From Porphyromonas pogonae (GTDB lineage Bacteria; Bacteroidota; Bacteroidia; Bacteroidales; Porphyromonadaceae): a DNA stretch of 64,000 nt. A program made the position numbers and the translations under genes. Within the stretch, counting starts at the first letter, position 1, and each line of letters opens with the position of its first letter. Shown one piece after another: positions 45,563-54,516 of this stretch. Location of the stretch: assembly GCF_036320655.1 (NCBI RefSeq), contig NZ_CP143258.1:1-64000 (forward strand). The letters run 5' to 3'. The notes under the pieces were generated by a model, which saw nothing but the letters and a program-made list of their open reading frames with translations, ran no database searches and was not told where the DNA came from.

Positions 45563-47251
45563 TTAATTCAAATCAGGATATGCTGACCAATCAACATCCA
45601 TCACTGTATTGATATCGAATTTGCTGGTCTTTACTTCCGGTCTTGCCCATCCGGCTACAATCAAATCCCAGAATACACCACGATAAGGCATAGTTATATT
45701 TGAAATTTCTAATTTGATCCCGGTTTTGAACTTCACATTATTTACATTCTTTGAAACCTCATATACAGCAGAGTGCTCCAATGTCCAGTGCTTTCTGTAC
45801 TGCTCAGGAAGGTCTTTAATAGGCTTCATATCGTTGTACTTGAATCCTATCACAGAACCAATATGTAAGCTTTTGAAGAACGAGTACTCACGTGAAGGGA
45901 CTTTGTTGAAAGTATCAAAGGTAGTATACGTATGCTCCCAAGTAATACCATTTGTTATAGGGTCTACATTGGTATTTGTCTCTGCCTTGTCTTGAGTATA
46001 AGTAACTTCTCTACCGACGCTCAAAGTTCCGCTTGGTCCTGATTGTGCTACTGTGAGACTAAAGTTCGTTTTGTCCGTTACAGTCTTTGTTGTATGGGGA
46101 ACTGTTTTAGGGGCAAAAGATGAAAGCTTGATCTGAAGATTTCCCAAGGGCTCTATAGGCTCGATGTAATATATAATGTTGGAAGGGACGTTGTGTACCG
46201 TATTGTTTACCCAGCTAAACCAGTTTCCATAAAACTCTTGTTTCATATTGGTTAGAGTACCAGGGCCTTCATTGAAGAATTCTATAATGTTATCGTTGCC
46301 ATATTTCTGCAATTTGTATAGACGAGCCACCCAATTTACCTGTACTATAAAACGGATATGAGGCATATCGGCTTTCTTGGGTGTGCCTTTAATCACTTCG
46401 TCTTTGTCAGTAATATAGCAGAATGCCACAAACTTCATTGTAGGAGCTTTGAGTTTATTGTTAGCCGCAGTTGATCTAAGCCCAATGTGAGCTACAGTCT
46501 TGCTCTTCTTAAGATCTTTGGTAATCTGATCTTTCATAGCCATGTCCATATCGATTCCATCAATATTGTTTTCATCGGCATACATCACATTGTCTTCTCC
46601 CAGATTCTCAATCAAAGTCTTTTTAATCTCAGCCCATTTATCTTTTGAATAATCGGTCTTAAGCTTATTGAAATGGTCTTCAGTAAATCCTACATATTTT
46701 GCTGTATCAAGCATGTTGGTACATGCTTCTGTATAGGAGTCATAACTCTCTTTTACTTCCGGCTTTCTTTTCAGAAGAGTATCGAAAGACGGGGTAACAT
46801 CTTGTGGCTGATAAATGCTTCCTTGATAAACGCCATCCTCATCATGACGAAAGAAATACAAACCATCACCCATATTGATCCCGGCTATTTGCTTCATCTT
46901 TTTCTGCCCTTCCACACCTTTGACGTCAAGAAGTAAACCTCTTTGATCTTTATAGGCTTTCTTCAAAAGCTTTACATCGTCAGCCGGAGTGGATTTGTCA
47001 ATGTCTGAAAACACAAGGTTTACACTGTCCAGCATAGACACCATCTCATCATAAGACTTTCCTTTTGTACTCATTTGATTACCTGTCACCCATTCATTAG
47101 CATTTCCGCTAAGGGCAAGAACTTCTACAGATTCATAGTATTTGGGGTCAGGGATAGAGACCCTATCAGATATATCTTTACTACAAGAGCTCAGAGTCAG
47201 TAGAAATAAAGTGACTACGGCTGTCAATGATAATTTGTTTTTTTTGTTCAT
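45563..47251 (-). CDS. Large lipoprotein with leukocidin/hemolysin-like beta region
   Basis: 562 residues from the ATG at 47251 (MNKKNKLSLTAVV, lipobox LSSC). An upstream in-frame start adds 13 hydrophobic residues and is less likely. The N-terminal half is helical and lysine/aspartate-rich. The C-terminal half (about 370-560) is beta-rich and resembles leukocidin/hemolysin-family pore-forming toxins: a strand phrase SVGREVTYTQ, then NGITWEHTYTTF, matching their pattern SYSQ...GVxWxxxxxxF, and late strands HSAVYEVSKNVN and FKTGIKLEISN. The match is by eye and not certain. It might be a secreted pore-former tethered to the surface, or an unrelated beta protein. Single-gene transcript. Confidence 0.5.
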   Translation of the reverse strand: MNKKNKLSLTAVVTLFLLTLSSCSKDISDRVSIPDPKYYESVEVLALSGNANEWVTGNQMSTKGKSYDEMVSMLDSVNLVFSDIDKSTPADDVKLLKKAYKDQRGLLLDVKGVEGQKKMKQIAGINMGDGLYFFRHDEDGVYQGSIYQPQDVTPSFDTLLKRKPEVKESYDSYTEACTNMLDTAKYVGFTEDHFNKLKTDYSKDKWAEIKKTLIENLGEDNVMYADENNIDGIDMDMAMKDQITKDLKKSKTVAHIGLRSTAANNKLKAPTMKFVAFCYITDKDEVIKGTPKKADMPHIRFIVQVNWVARLYKLQKYGNDNIIEFFNEGPGTLTNMKQEFYGNWFSWVNNTVHNVPSNIIYYIEPIEPLGNLQIKLSSFAPKTVPHTTKTVTDKTNFSLTVAQSGPSGTLSVGREVTYTQDKAETNTNVDPITNGITWEHTYTTFDTFNKVPSREYSFFKSLHIGSVIGFKYNDMKPIKDLPEQYRKHWTLEHSAVYEVSKNVNNVKFKTGIKLEISNITMPYRGVFWDLIVAGWARPEVKTSKFDINTVMDVDWSAYPDLN

Positions 47252-47922
47252 AATTTTGAATATATTAATGAATAATAATATAAGCTTCACTTTAATAGGA
47301 GCGATGACAAGTATTTGCTCTATTTCCAGTATCCCTATGCAGTGATGTTTTTGGAGAAGTAGTAAAAAGGGCTGCTACACGAAGGTATCTCGTGCATTCA
47401 ATAGACAATTTTGATACAACAAAAACATTTGGGAATGAAGCTTTTGTAAAAAGAATCATTTATAAAGAAATGACTCCGAATAAAAACACAATAAGACTAA
47501 ACATACTAAGTTGTGGTTAAAGTTTTCCTGACAATAAATGACCGAATAGACGAATGTTTTTAGCGCCAAAAACAATTCCAAAATCCTATCATCACTGACA
47601 AAGATGCAATGATACCCAATAAGGGCTTGATGCAATAGAACGGTATTGCGTCATCTAAATGACAAATCACCTTCTGATGAACGCAAATAAAATAAACAGT
47701 AGGTTCTGGTTTTTTTATATTCAAAGCATTTAGTGCACATGCACAAATGAACCGTTTATGTGCACAAATATATAATAAGAAATTATATTATGAAAGGGTT
47801 TATGCCATATTTCATAATAGACCCAATCTATAAAGTCATTCAGCCATTCAATGATTTAAGCTATGCCAGCTTACTCTTTATCGTCTTACACTCACAAGGA
47901 CAAAGAGTTGTTTGTAATAAAA
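47252..47922. other. Long AT-rich intergenic region
   Basis: About 670 bp without a gene. It contains a direct pair of TGCACAAAT (near 47738 and 47762) and no clear TAnnTTTG promoter. A plus-strand frame at 47760-47957 runs into the rpsO terminator and is not a gene. Confidence 0.4.
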
Positions 47923-47956
47923 AAAGCGCCTCGTTTTATACAAACGAAGCGCTTTG
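47921..47956 (-). terminator. Terminator of rpsO
   Basis: On the minus strand AAAGCGCTTCGTTT, short loop, AAACGAGGCGCTTTTTTATT. 53 bp after the rpsO stop. Confidence 0.85.
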
Positions 47957-48008
47957 AGATAGTCGTATAATATTTATGCCTCTAAACTAAAGAGGACATA
48001 TCACATTC

Positions 48009-48278
48009 TTAACGACGAATTCCAAGTTCTTTGATGATCGCGCGGTAACGCTCGATGTCAGTCTTGATAAGATAATCCAACATGCGACGACGCTTACCTA
48101 CCAACATTTTCAGAGCACGCTCTGTGCTGAAATCCTTACGATTCTTCTGCAAGTGAGAAGTAAGGTGTGAGATACGGAAGGTAAAGAGTGCGATCTGGCT
48201 CTCTGCGCTACCTGTGTTGGTAGCTGATTTGCCATACTTTTCAAAAAGTTCGGCTTTTTTTGCTGAGTCTAAGTACAT
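48009..48278 (-). CDS. rpsO: 30S ribosomal protein S15
   Basis: 89 residues, standard length. Sequence is typical: SQIALFTFRISHLTSHLQ and KRRRMLDYLIKTDIERY. It binds 16S rRNA early in 30S assembly. Promoter TAATTTTG on the minus strand at 48342-48349, terminator at 47921. Monocistronic. Confidence 0.97.
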   Translation of the reverse strand: MYLDSAKKAELFEKYGKSATNTGSAESQIALFTFRISHLTSHLQKNRKDFSTERALKMLVGKRRRMLDYLIKTDIERYRAIIKELGIRR

Positions 48279-48341
48279 TTTTATGAACTCTAATTGTTAA
48301 ACAATAATACTACGCCCGCCGAAACGGAGGTAGATCGGGCA

Positions 48342-48349
48342 CAAAATTA
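48342..48349 (-). promoter_or_regulatory. rpsO promoter -7 element
   Basis: TAATTTTG on the minus strand with a TTTG -33 candidate about 21 bp upstream; exact TAnnTTTG. Confidence 0.55.
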
Positions 48350-48556
48350 ATACAATTTTACTGAAATACAAATTATTAGCCAACTAAAAATTCAAGGAGC
48401 TGTATCCGCTCACTTCATAAGATCACCACAATACAAAGTGTTACAACCAACCTGCTCTTTATAGCAACAATCCCATTATAATGTATCAAAACGTAAGTAA
48501 AAACAAGGCGTGCATGAAACGAACCATACTCCCTCTGCAACCAAAATTTGGGGGTA

Positions 48557-48587
48557 TTGACATCAGGGGGGGCTTGTTGTATCTTTG
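48557..48587 (+). promoter_or_regulatory. Promoter of element copy 4
   Basis: TTGACA and TATCTTTG with a run of six G between, spacing 2 bp shorter than in copies 2 and 3. Confidence 0.6.
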
Positions 48588-48667
48588 TAATGGAACAATT
48601 TATTTACCGCTACGCCTCCGAAACACTGATCAAATCAACCTCAATATTATTTCATACTCCCCGCAAC

Positions 48668-48760
48668 ATGAACACAATTATCTGCAACACATCCGAAAGT
48701 AACCGAGATATAGAGGAATACTATTTCCTGAATATGCAGTGGGTTTTAAGCTCAGCATAG
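48668..48760 (+). CDS. Possible 30-residue peptide of element copy 4
   Basis: Begins MNTIICNTSESNRDIEEYYF, 81 bp after the promoter. Weak case, no homologue recognised. Confidence 0.2.
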   Translation: MNTIICNTSESNRDIEEYYFLNMQWVLSSA

Positions 48761-48945
48761 TCCACAGTTATCCAGTCTGTATGCCAAAGCACACCAATAC
48801 GCTATAGCAGAGCCGTGCATGGCCATAGCTTCCCTACACTACACATCTGATACCTGCCGCATCTTCTACCTCAGGATTACACCACCCTTTTGATCCCTCT
48901 CCAATTCAATCTCATAGATGAAGCCCCTCATATACAAGAGTGGCA

Positions 48946-49073
48946 AACTCATCATATACGGGCAACAGATCTATCCTATACGGACAATAGACCTATCGTA
49001 TACGGGCAATCGACTTATCCTATACGGACAACAATCCGATGTACACGGACGACAGACTTATCATAATAAAATT
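48946..49073 (+). repeat. 22-bp tandem array, element copy 4
   Basis: Units at 48946, 48968, 48990, 49012, 49034 (21 bp) and terminal unit 49055. Core ACYTATCSTATACGG; terminal variant ATCATAATAAAATT as in copy 1. The one 21-bp unit holds the same place, second before the terminal unit or next to it, as in copy 2. Confidence 0.82.
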
Positions 49074-49771
49074 GCGTACAACTCCATTATCACCCCGTGT
49101 AGGGATATATCCATAAAGAATCGCAATATAACCGGGCAATATTCAGCAAATATTTATTTACAACTCACAATACCACCACCCTATTTATTTAGCACCTCAC
49201 TTAGGCAGCTTTTAGCCTTACAAAAAGCTACTTCTTATTTAGACTTTGTACAAATAAGCCCAATGACATAACTACAAAACCATAAATTTGAAGTCGTGAT
49301 CACAATTATTCAAATCGTTTAGTTTGCAGATGCATAAAAACTTATCCACCAACCGACGATGGCGGGGATGCGAGAGCCGATTTGACAAAATGTCAAAATC
49401 AAACAGATATACAAGCTCGCACCACTATCCCCCACCATAAACCACCTGTCACCTGATGATTCGGAGACAATATGAGCGTATAGCATATTATTCGCCAAGC
49501 TCTACAACTGCTTAGGAATTAAAGGGCTTGACACGAAAAAAAATAATCGATCACAGCCCCTCCTTTTTTGCAAAACGGATAAACATTAATGTTGAGAATT
49601 TGTTAACTTTACACAACCTATAATTATTTTAAAGCATCTGTACATTTATTCCAAATTTTGATAGAGCATCTGCGATGGCGGAGCATAGTGAGAGACAAGA
49701 TTACGGGCGGGAAAACAAAAGGAACTCAAATGCGGAGCTTTTCCAAAACAAGCAAAAAATGAAGAATTGTA

Positions 49772-51511
49772 ATGATAAAAAAGTGGAACGTAGCACAGTT
49801 TTCAGAAACGGAGATTGCGCAGGGCAATACTTTGGCCCAAAAACTGCAGATGACCCCCCTCGTAGGGCGGTTACTTGTTCATCGCGGGATTACCACTGAA
49901 GAAGAAGCGGAAAAGTTTTTTCACCCCAGTCTCAAAGACCTTCACGACCCTTTCCTCATGAAGGATATGGACAAGGCGGTGGCACGATTGAACAAAGCAG
50001 TAGGCAATAAGGAAAAGATCATGGTCTATGGAGACTATGACGTGGACGGCACTACCGCTGTAACTCTGGTATACAAGTACCTGAGGAGTACAGTGTGCTC
50101 GGCCTCCGAACTCAACTATTACATCCCTAACCGAGACGATGAGGGCTACGGCATCAGCAAGCAGGGCATCGACTACGCACACGCTTGGGGCGCCAAGCTC
50201 ATTATAGTACTAGACTGCGGCATCAAGGCCGTGGAAAAGATAGCTTATGCCAAAAGCCTGGGTATCGACTTTATCGTATGCGACCATCATAACCCCGACG
50301 ACATACTCCCACCTGCAGTAGCTGTACTGGACGCCAAGAGGCCGGACAACACGTACCCCTTTGAGCATCTCTCAGGCTGTGGCGTGGGCTTCAAACTCAT
50401 GCAGGCTTTTGCTCGCAGCAACGGCTTCGATGAGAAAAGGCTGTATAGGCATCTCGACCTGCTGGCAGTGAGCATAGCGGCGGATATTGTGCCTATCGTA
50501 GGCGAAAATCGCATACTTGCTTATTTCGGCATCAAACAACTCAATCAGAACCCCTCGCTCGGGCTCAAAGGTATCATCAGGACGGCAGGGCTCGAGGGCA
50601 AGCCTATAGATATGAGCAGCATCGTATTCAAGATAGGGCCTCGCATCAATGCATCAGGACGCATGATGAACGGCAAAGAGTCTGTAGACCTCCTCCTGGC
50701 CAAAGATCAGGAGTCTGCCAAGAAAAAGAGTGCCAATATAAACGAGTACAACATGCAGCGCCGCGAGCTGGACAAGGAAACTACCGGGCAGGCACTTACG
50801 CTCATGAAGGAAAGCCCGGACATGCACGACCAGAAGTTACTGGTGCTGTATCAGCCGGAATGGCACAAAGGTGTGATAGGCATTGTAGCATCACGCATTA
50901 CGGAGAAATATTCACGTCCCACTATAGTACTTACCAAAAACGGCAATTACATCTCAGGGTCGGCTCGCTCACTGGGAGGCTTTGACGTTTACAAAGCCAT
51001 AGAGCATTGCAAAGAATTTCTCGTCAACTTTGGAGGGCATACTTACGCTGCAGGACTTACTATCAAGGAGGACAGCTTAGAAGCATTTACCAACATGATA
51101 CAAGCTTATGCGCATGAGACGGTAGTGCCGGAGACCCTGATCCCACAGATCGAGGTGGATGCGGAAATCCCCATAGAAGATGTTTCTCTCAAGCTGATGC
51201 ACGAGCTCAAGTCCATGGCACCCTTCGGAGCCGGCAATGAGAAGCCCGTATTCGTATCACGCTATGTACGTGATGCGGGAGGATCCAAAGCGGTAGGTAA
51301 GCATGCTGAGCATCTCAAGCTGGATATTACGGACAGATTCAGGCAAATAAAGCCCATCAACGGTATTGCCTTCCAACAAGCCAAATACACCCGTGACATC
51401 AAGATGCAAAAGCCATTCAGCATTTGCTACACCATAGAGGAGAATAATTACAGCACCAATACCTTCCTGCAACTTCTGGTGAAGGATATCAGGATCGAAG
51501 AGGAGCCATAG
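49772..51511 (+). CDS. recJ: Single-stranded-DNA-specific exonuclease RecJ
   Basis: 579 residues. DHH/DHHA1 phosphoesterase: YGDYDVDGTTAVTL, DCGIKAVEKI, VCDHHNPDD, a later metal motif, and in the DHHA1 part GVIGIVASRITEKYSRP and SGSARSLGGFDVYKAI, with NFGGHTYAAGLT. 5'-3' exonuclease in RecF-pathway recombination and mismatch repair. The upstream region holds the element at 48557. A terminator follows. recQ is next on the same strand, and the two act together in end resection. Confidence 0.95.
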   Translation: MIKKWNVAQFSETEIAQGNTLAQKLQMTPLVGRLLVHRGITTEEEAEKFFHPSLKDLHDPFLMKDMDKAVARLNKAVGNKEKIMVYGDYDVDGTTAVTLVYKYLRSTVCSASELNYYIPNRDDEGYGISKQGIDYAHAWGAKLIIVLDCGIKAVEKIAYAKSLGIDFIVCDHHNPDDILPPAVAVLDAKRPDNTYPFEHLSGCGVGFKLMQAFARSNGFDEKRLYRHLDLLAVSIAADIVPIVGENRILAYFGIKQLNQNPSLGLKGIIRTAGLEGKPIDMSSIVFKIGPRINASGRMMNGKESVDLLLAKDQESAKKKSANINEYNMQRRELDKETTGQALTLMKESPDMHDQKLLVLYQPEWHKGVIGIVASRITEKYSRPTIVLTKNGNYISGSARSLGGFDVYKAIEHCKEFLVNFGGHTYAAGLTIKEDSLEAFTNMIQAYAHETVVPETLIPQIEVDAEIPIEDVSLKLMHELKSMAPFGAGNEKPVFVSRYVRDAGGSKAVGKHAEHLKLDITDRFRQIKPINGIAFQQAKYTRDIKMQKPFSICYTIEENNYSTNTFLQLLVKDIRIEEEP

Positions 51512-51559
51512 CCCCAGAGTACAACGCCCAAAGGCCATGCGCCACAAGGCACATATCGG

Positions 51560-51603
51560 AGAGGAACGAGGTATCATGGCGATGCGTGTTCCTCTTTTTT
51601 ATT
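51560..51603 (+). terminator. Terminator between recJ and recQ
   Basis: AGAGGAAC, 20-base loop, GTTCCTCT followed by TTTTTATT. Separates the two repair genes into different transcripts. Confidence 0.7.
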
Positions 51604-51665
51604 AAATTCGTATGGTCTTATTACTGACGAAAAGCGGTAACTATCGCATCACATAACTTCATTCC

Positions 51666-53732
51666 ATGCAGCAAGAGGACGAAATGATCGAGGAATTTGA
51701 TAAGCATGACCTTCAGGAAGAAATGCCCGAAGACAATCATGCTGAACCCGACTTCGAGTGGTTACCGCCATTGGAAGAGGAGCTTCATGGCTATGAAACT
51801 ACTGCGGGGGATGAAATACAATCAGATCACTCACTCTCAGCCCCGGAGATACTCAAAAAATACTGGGGTTACGATACCTTCAGACCCAAACAGGAGGACA
51901 TCATACAGAGCGCACTCGACGGCAATGATACACTGGGGCTCATGCCCACGGGAGGGGGCAAGAGTATTACGTTTCAAGTCCCGGCGTTGATGCGTGAAGG
52001 GCTGTGCCTGGTGATAACGCCCTTGATATCGCTGATGAAAGATCAAGTAGATCACCTGATAGACAAGGGTATCAAGGCCACGGCAATACACTCGGGCATG
52101 TACCGTGACAAGATAGTGACGGCAATGGACAATTGTATTTACGGCAGGTACAAGTTTCTCTATATCTCCCCGGAAAGGCTCACTTCTCCTCTGTTTTTGT
52201 CTCGCATAGAAGCGCTCAACATCAGTATGATTGTTGTGGACGAATGCCATTGCATCTGCCAGTGGGGCTATGACTTTCGCCCGTCTTATCTGAGTATCGC
52301 CGAAGTGAGGGAGCAACTCCCCCATGCGCCCGTATTGGCTCTTACGGCTACAGCAACCCCCAAAGTAATTGACGACATCATCATGCACTTGGGTTTCAGA
52401 CCGGGCTACAAGATTGTATCCAAGAGTTTCTTCCGATCCAACATTTCGTATTCCATACGCAAATGCTCTGGCAAAGAAAAGATGATGCTTCATATCTTGA
52501 GCAAGGTACCCGGAGCAGCTATCATTTACTGCCGTAATAGGAAACTTACCCGTGAGATATCCAAATACCTCAACGAAAACGGAGTATCCTCCAATTACTT
52601 CCACGCCGGGCTCACACATATTGAGAAGGAAATGCGCCAAAACCGATGGATGAAAGGCGAGGTACGGGTCATGGTAGCCACCAATGCCTTCGGTATGGGT
52701 ATAGACAAGCCTGATGTAAGGCTGGTGATCCACCTGATGATGCCTACTTCCTTAGAAGAATATTTCCAGGAAGCAGGACGTGCAGGACGTGACGGGCAAA
52801 AGTCCTATGCGGTGGCATTGGTAGAGAAGGGAGACGACACAAAACTCAAGAGGCGACTATCGGACGAATTCCCGCCCAAAGAGTATATATTCAAAGTCTT
52901 TGACTCGGTGTGCAACTTCCTACGCATCGGTGAGGGAGAAGGATTGGGACACAACTATGACTTCGACTTGGAGCTATTTATGCGTCGCTTCAGGATGCAC
53001 CCGGTGCATACGCTCTCTGCCATCAAGATAATGGAGGCTGCCAACTTCTGGACTTACAATGACGATGAGAGCCGCTCGCGCCTCAGGATCACGGTGACGA
53101 GGGATGAACTGTACCGCCTCAAAAGTCACGAATATGATGCCTTGATGAGGAGTGTACTGCGCACCTATCCGGGAATATTCACGGACTATGTGTTTATCGA
53201 TGAGAAAGTGCTGGCTGTAAAAACGGCTATATCGGCACAAGAGGTGTATGAGTTACTCTCCTACCTGAGCAATAGAGATATTGTACATTACATCCCCAAG
53301 AAAAAGATACCTCGCCTGTATTTCAAGATCAGACGTGAAGATACGCAGTACCTGTATATACCCCGCACTGCGTACGAAGACCGCAAGGAACGCATGGCTA
53401 ACAGAATAGGTAGTGTACTGGGATTTATCACCGAAGACAATATCTGTCGCAGTAAATTGCTACTCAACTATTTCGGAGAAAGATCGGACAAAAGTTGCGG
53501 TATGTGCGATGTATGCCTCAAACGCTCTCCTGCGGGAATACCCAACTATGTGGTGAATGATGTAAAAGATTTCATAAAAAACAATATCAGAGAGGCGGGA
53601 GAGACCTTTGAGATAAAGGAATTGTGCCGAAAACTCGACTACCCGGCTCCGCAAGTAGCTCAAGCATTGGAGTACCTATTGGCGCATCAATACGAATATA
53701 TACTTGACGGTAATGTCATTGCACATCGCTAA
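51666..53732 (+). CDS. recQ: RecQ-family ATP-dependent DNA helicase
   Basis: 688 residues. A 60-residue acidic N-terminal extension (MQQEDEMIEEFDKHDLQEEM) precedes the helicase core: PTGGGKS (Walker A), VVDECHCICQWGYDFRP (DEAH-type box, here DECH), LTATATPKV, ATNAFGMGIDKPDVR and EEYFQEAGRAGRDG. The zinc-binding cysteines (CRSKLLLNYFGE ... CGMCDVC) and a winged-helix region follow. No HRDC domain. 3'-5' helicase that starts recombination with RecJ and works with TopB. The acidic extension could bind a partner protein (inference). Confidence 0.92.
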   Translation: MQQEDEMIEEFDKHDLQEEMPEDNHAEPDFEWLPPLEEELHGYETTAGDEIQSDHSLSAPEILKKYWGYDTFRPKQEDIIQSALDGNDTLGLMPTGGGKSITFQVPALMREGLCLVITPLISLMKDQVDHLIDKGIKATAIHSGMYRDKIVTAMDNCIYGRYKFLYISPERLTSPLFLSRIEALNISMIVVDECHCICQWGYDFRPSYLSIAEVREQLPHAPVLALTATATPKVIDDIIMHLGFRPGYKIVSKSFFRSNISYSIRKCSGKEKMMLHILSKVPGAAIIYCRNRKLTREISKYLNENGVSSNYFHAGLTHIEKEMRQNRWMKGEVRVMVATNAFGMGIDKPDVRLVIHLMMPTSLEEYFQEAGRAGRDGQKSYAVALVEKGDDTKLKRRLSDEFPPKEYIFKVFDSVCNFLRIGEGEGLGHNYDFDLELFMRRFRMHPVHTLSAIKIMEAANFWTYNDDESRSRLRITVTRDELYRLKSHEYDALMRSVLRTYPGIFTDYVFIDEKVLAVKTAISAQEVYELLSYLSNRDIVHYIPKKKIPRLYFKIRREDTQYLYIPRTAYEDRKERMANRIGSVLGFITEDNICRSKLLLNYFGERSDKSCGMCDVCLKRSPAGIPNYVVNDVKDFIKNNIREAGETFEIKELCRKLDYPAPQVAQALEYLLAHQYEYILDGNVIAHR

Positions 53733-53799
53733 TTCAAAAAAATCACACCTTCATTTATAATTAGGTACGTACAAAATTCGATTAAAGAAACAATTCTTT

Positions 53800-53807
53800 T
53801 ATCTTTG
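53800..53807 (+). promoter_or_regulatory. rex promoter -7 element
   Basis: TATCTTTG, exact TAnnTTTG, 20 bp before the chosen rex ATG. Confidence 0.5.
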
Positions 53808-53827
53808 TAAAAGCAAAATTATTGAAC

Positions 53828-54490
53828 ATGTCAGGCAATACACTAAGCAACTCCAAATCAAACGAAGGCCTTTTTATACCCGAGCCTTCACTAAGACGCC
53901 TTCCATGGTATCTATCGTACGTAAAATTTCTCCAAGCCGAAGGGCAGGAGCAAGTATCATCTACTCAGATCGCGAGAGGCGTTGGTGTGGATTCATCTCT
54001 TGTGGCAAAAGATTTGTCATATGTAGACCTACAGGGAAGAACACGTGTGGGCTATAAAATCAATGAGATGATAGCCGTACTGGATGATTTTCTCGGATTT
54101 ACCACCACGCACAAAGCGGTAATCTTTGGGGTGGGTAGTCTGGGAGCAGCACTACTATCGGATCACGGACTCAGACAGTTCGGCCTGGAAATAGTGGCCG
54201 GCTTTGATGTCAAATCCGAATTGATAGGCAAAACTCTGGAAGGAACACCCATATATCATATGGATGAACTCAGCTCCAAAATAGATTTATCCGTTGTAAA
54301 CATCGCTATCCTCACGGTGCCCATACAATCGGCTCAGGATGTTACCAACAAAATTATCGATTATGGTTTCAGAGCTATCTGGAATTTTACACCTTTTCGT
54401 ATCAGCGTGCCTGAAGGTGTAGTGGTACAGAATACTTCTATGTATGCTCATCTGGCTGTAATGTTCAACAGAATGAAGAGTAACGGATAA
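53828..54490 (+). CDS. rex: Redox-sensing transcriptional repressor Rex
   Basis: 220 residues from the ATG at 53828; the frame also opens 6 bp earlier at a TTG, which I reject. N-terminal winged helix (PEPSLRRLPWYLSYVKFL, GVDSSLVAKDLSYVD) and a Rossmann domain binding NADH (VIFGVGSLGAALLSD), then the C-terminal swapped helix (SMYAHLAVMFNRM). It represses fermentation and respiration genes when NADH is low. The rnf operon of this window is a plausible target by function, but no Rex box was found there. Confidence 0.92.
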   Translation: MSGNTLSNSKSNEGLFIPEPSLRRLPWYLSYVKFLQAEGQEQVSSTQIARGVGVDSSLVAKDLSYVDLQGRTRVGYKINEMIAVLDDFLGFTTTHKAVIFGVGSLGAALLSDHGLRQFGLEIVAGFDVKSELIGKTLEGTPIYHMDELSSKIDLSVVNIAILTVPIQSAQDVTNKIIDYGFRAIWNFTPFRISVPEGVVVQNTSMYAHLAVMFNRMKSNG

Positions 54491-54516
54491 TCATCGAAAT
54501 TATACCCGTAAGCTGA

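Larger units (their letters stand above)
48557..49397 (+). repeat. Dispersed modular element, copy 4
   Basis: 841 bp. Promoter TTGACA plus TATCTTTG (48557-48587, GGGGGG in the spacer); a variable stretch with a possible 30-codon peptide; a 22-bp array (48946-49073); TTTATTTAGCACC near 49185; an inverted repeat with arms CTTATTT/AAATAAG (49234-49258); a CATAACTAC stretch near 49265; and the palindrome TTTGACAAAATGTCAAA (49381-49397). One sequence TTATCCACC (about 49341) is close to a DnaA box. The rpsO gene lies divergent upstream and recJ starts 375 bp beyond the palindrome. The stretch 49398-49771 holds only a weak -7 sequence (TAACTTTA near 49605). Confidence 0.82.

Noticed and set aside
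47760-47957. 65-codon frame before rpsO
   Set aside because: Runs through the rpsO terminator hairpin on the opposite strand and lacks a promoter.
48946-49073. 22-bp units as DnaA boxes or plasmid iterons
   Set aside because: CTTATCCTATA agrees with TTATCCACA at only six positions, no Rep or dnaA gene is near, and four dispersed copies argue against an origin. Kept only as a distant possibility.
51837-52733. 298-codon minus-strand frame inside recQ
   Set aside because: Fully antisense to a clear RecQ helicase, composition of a shadow frame.
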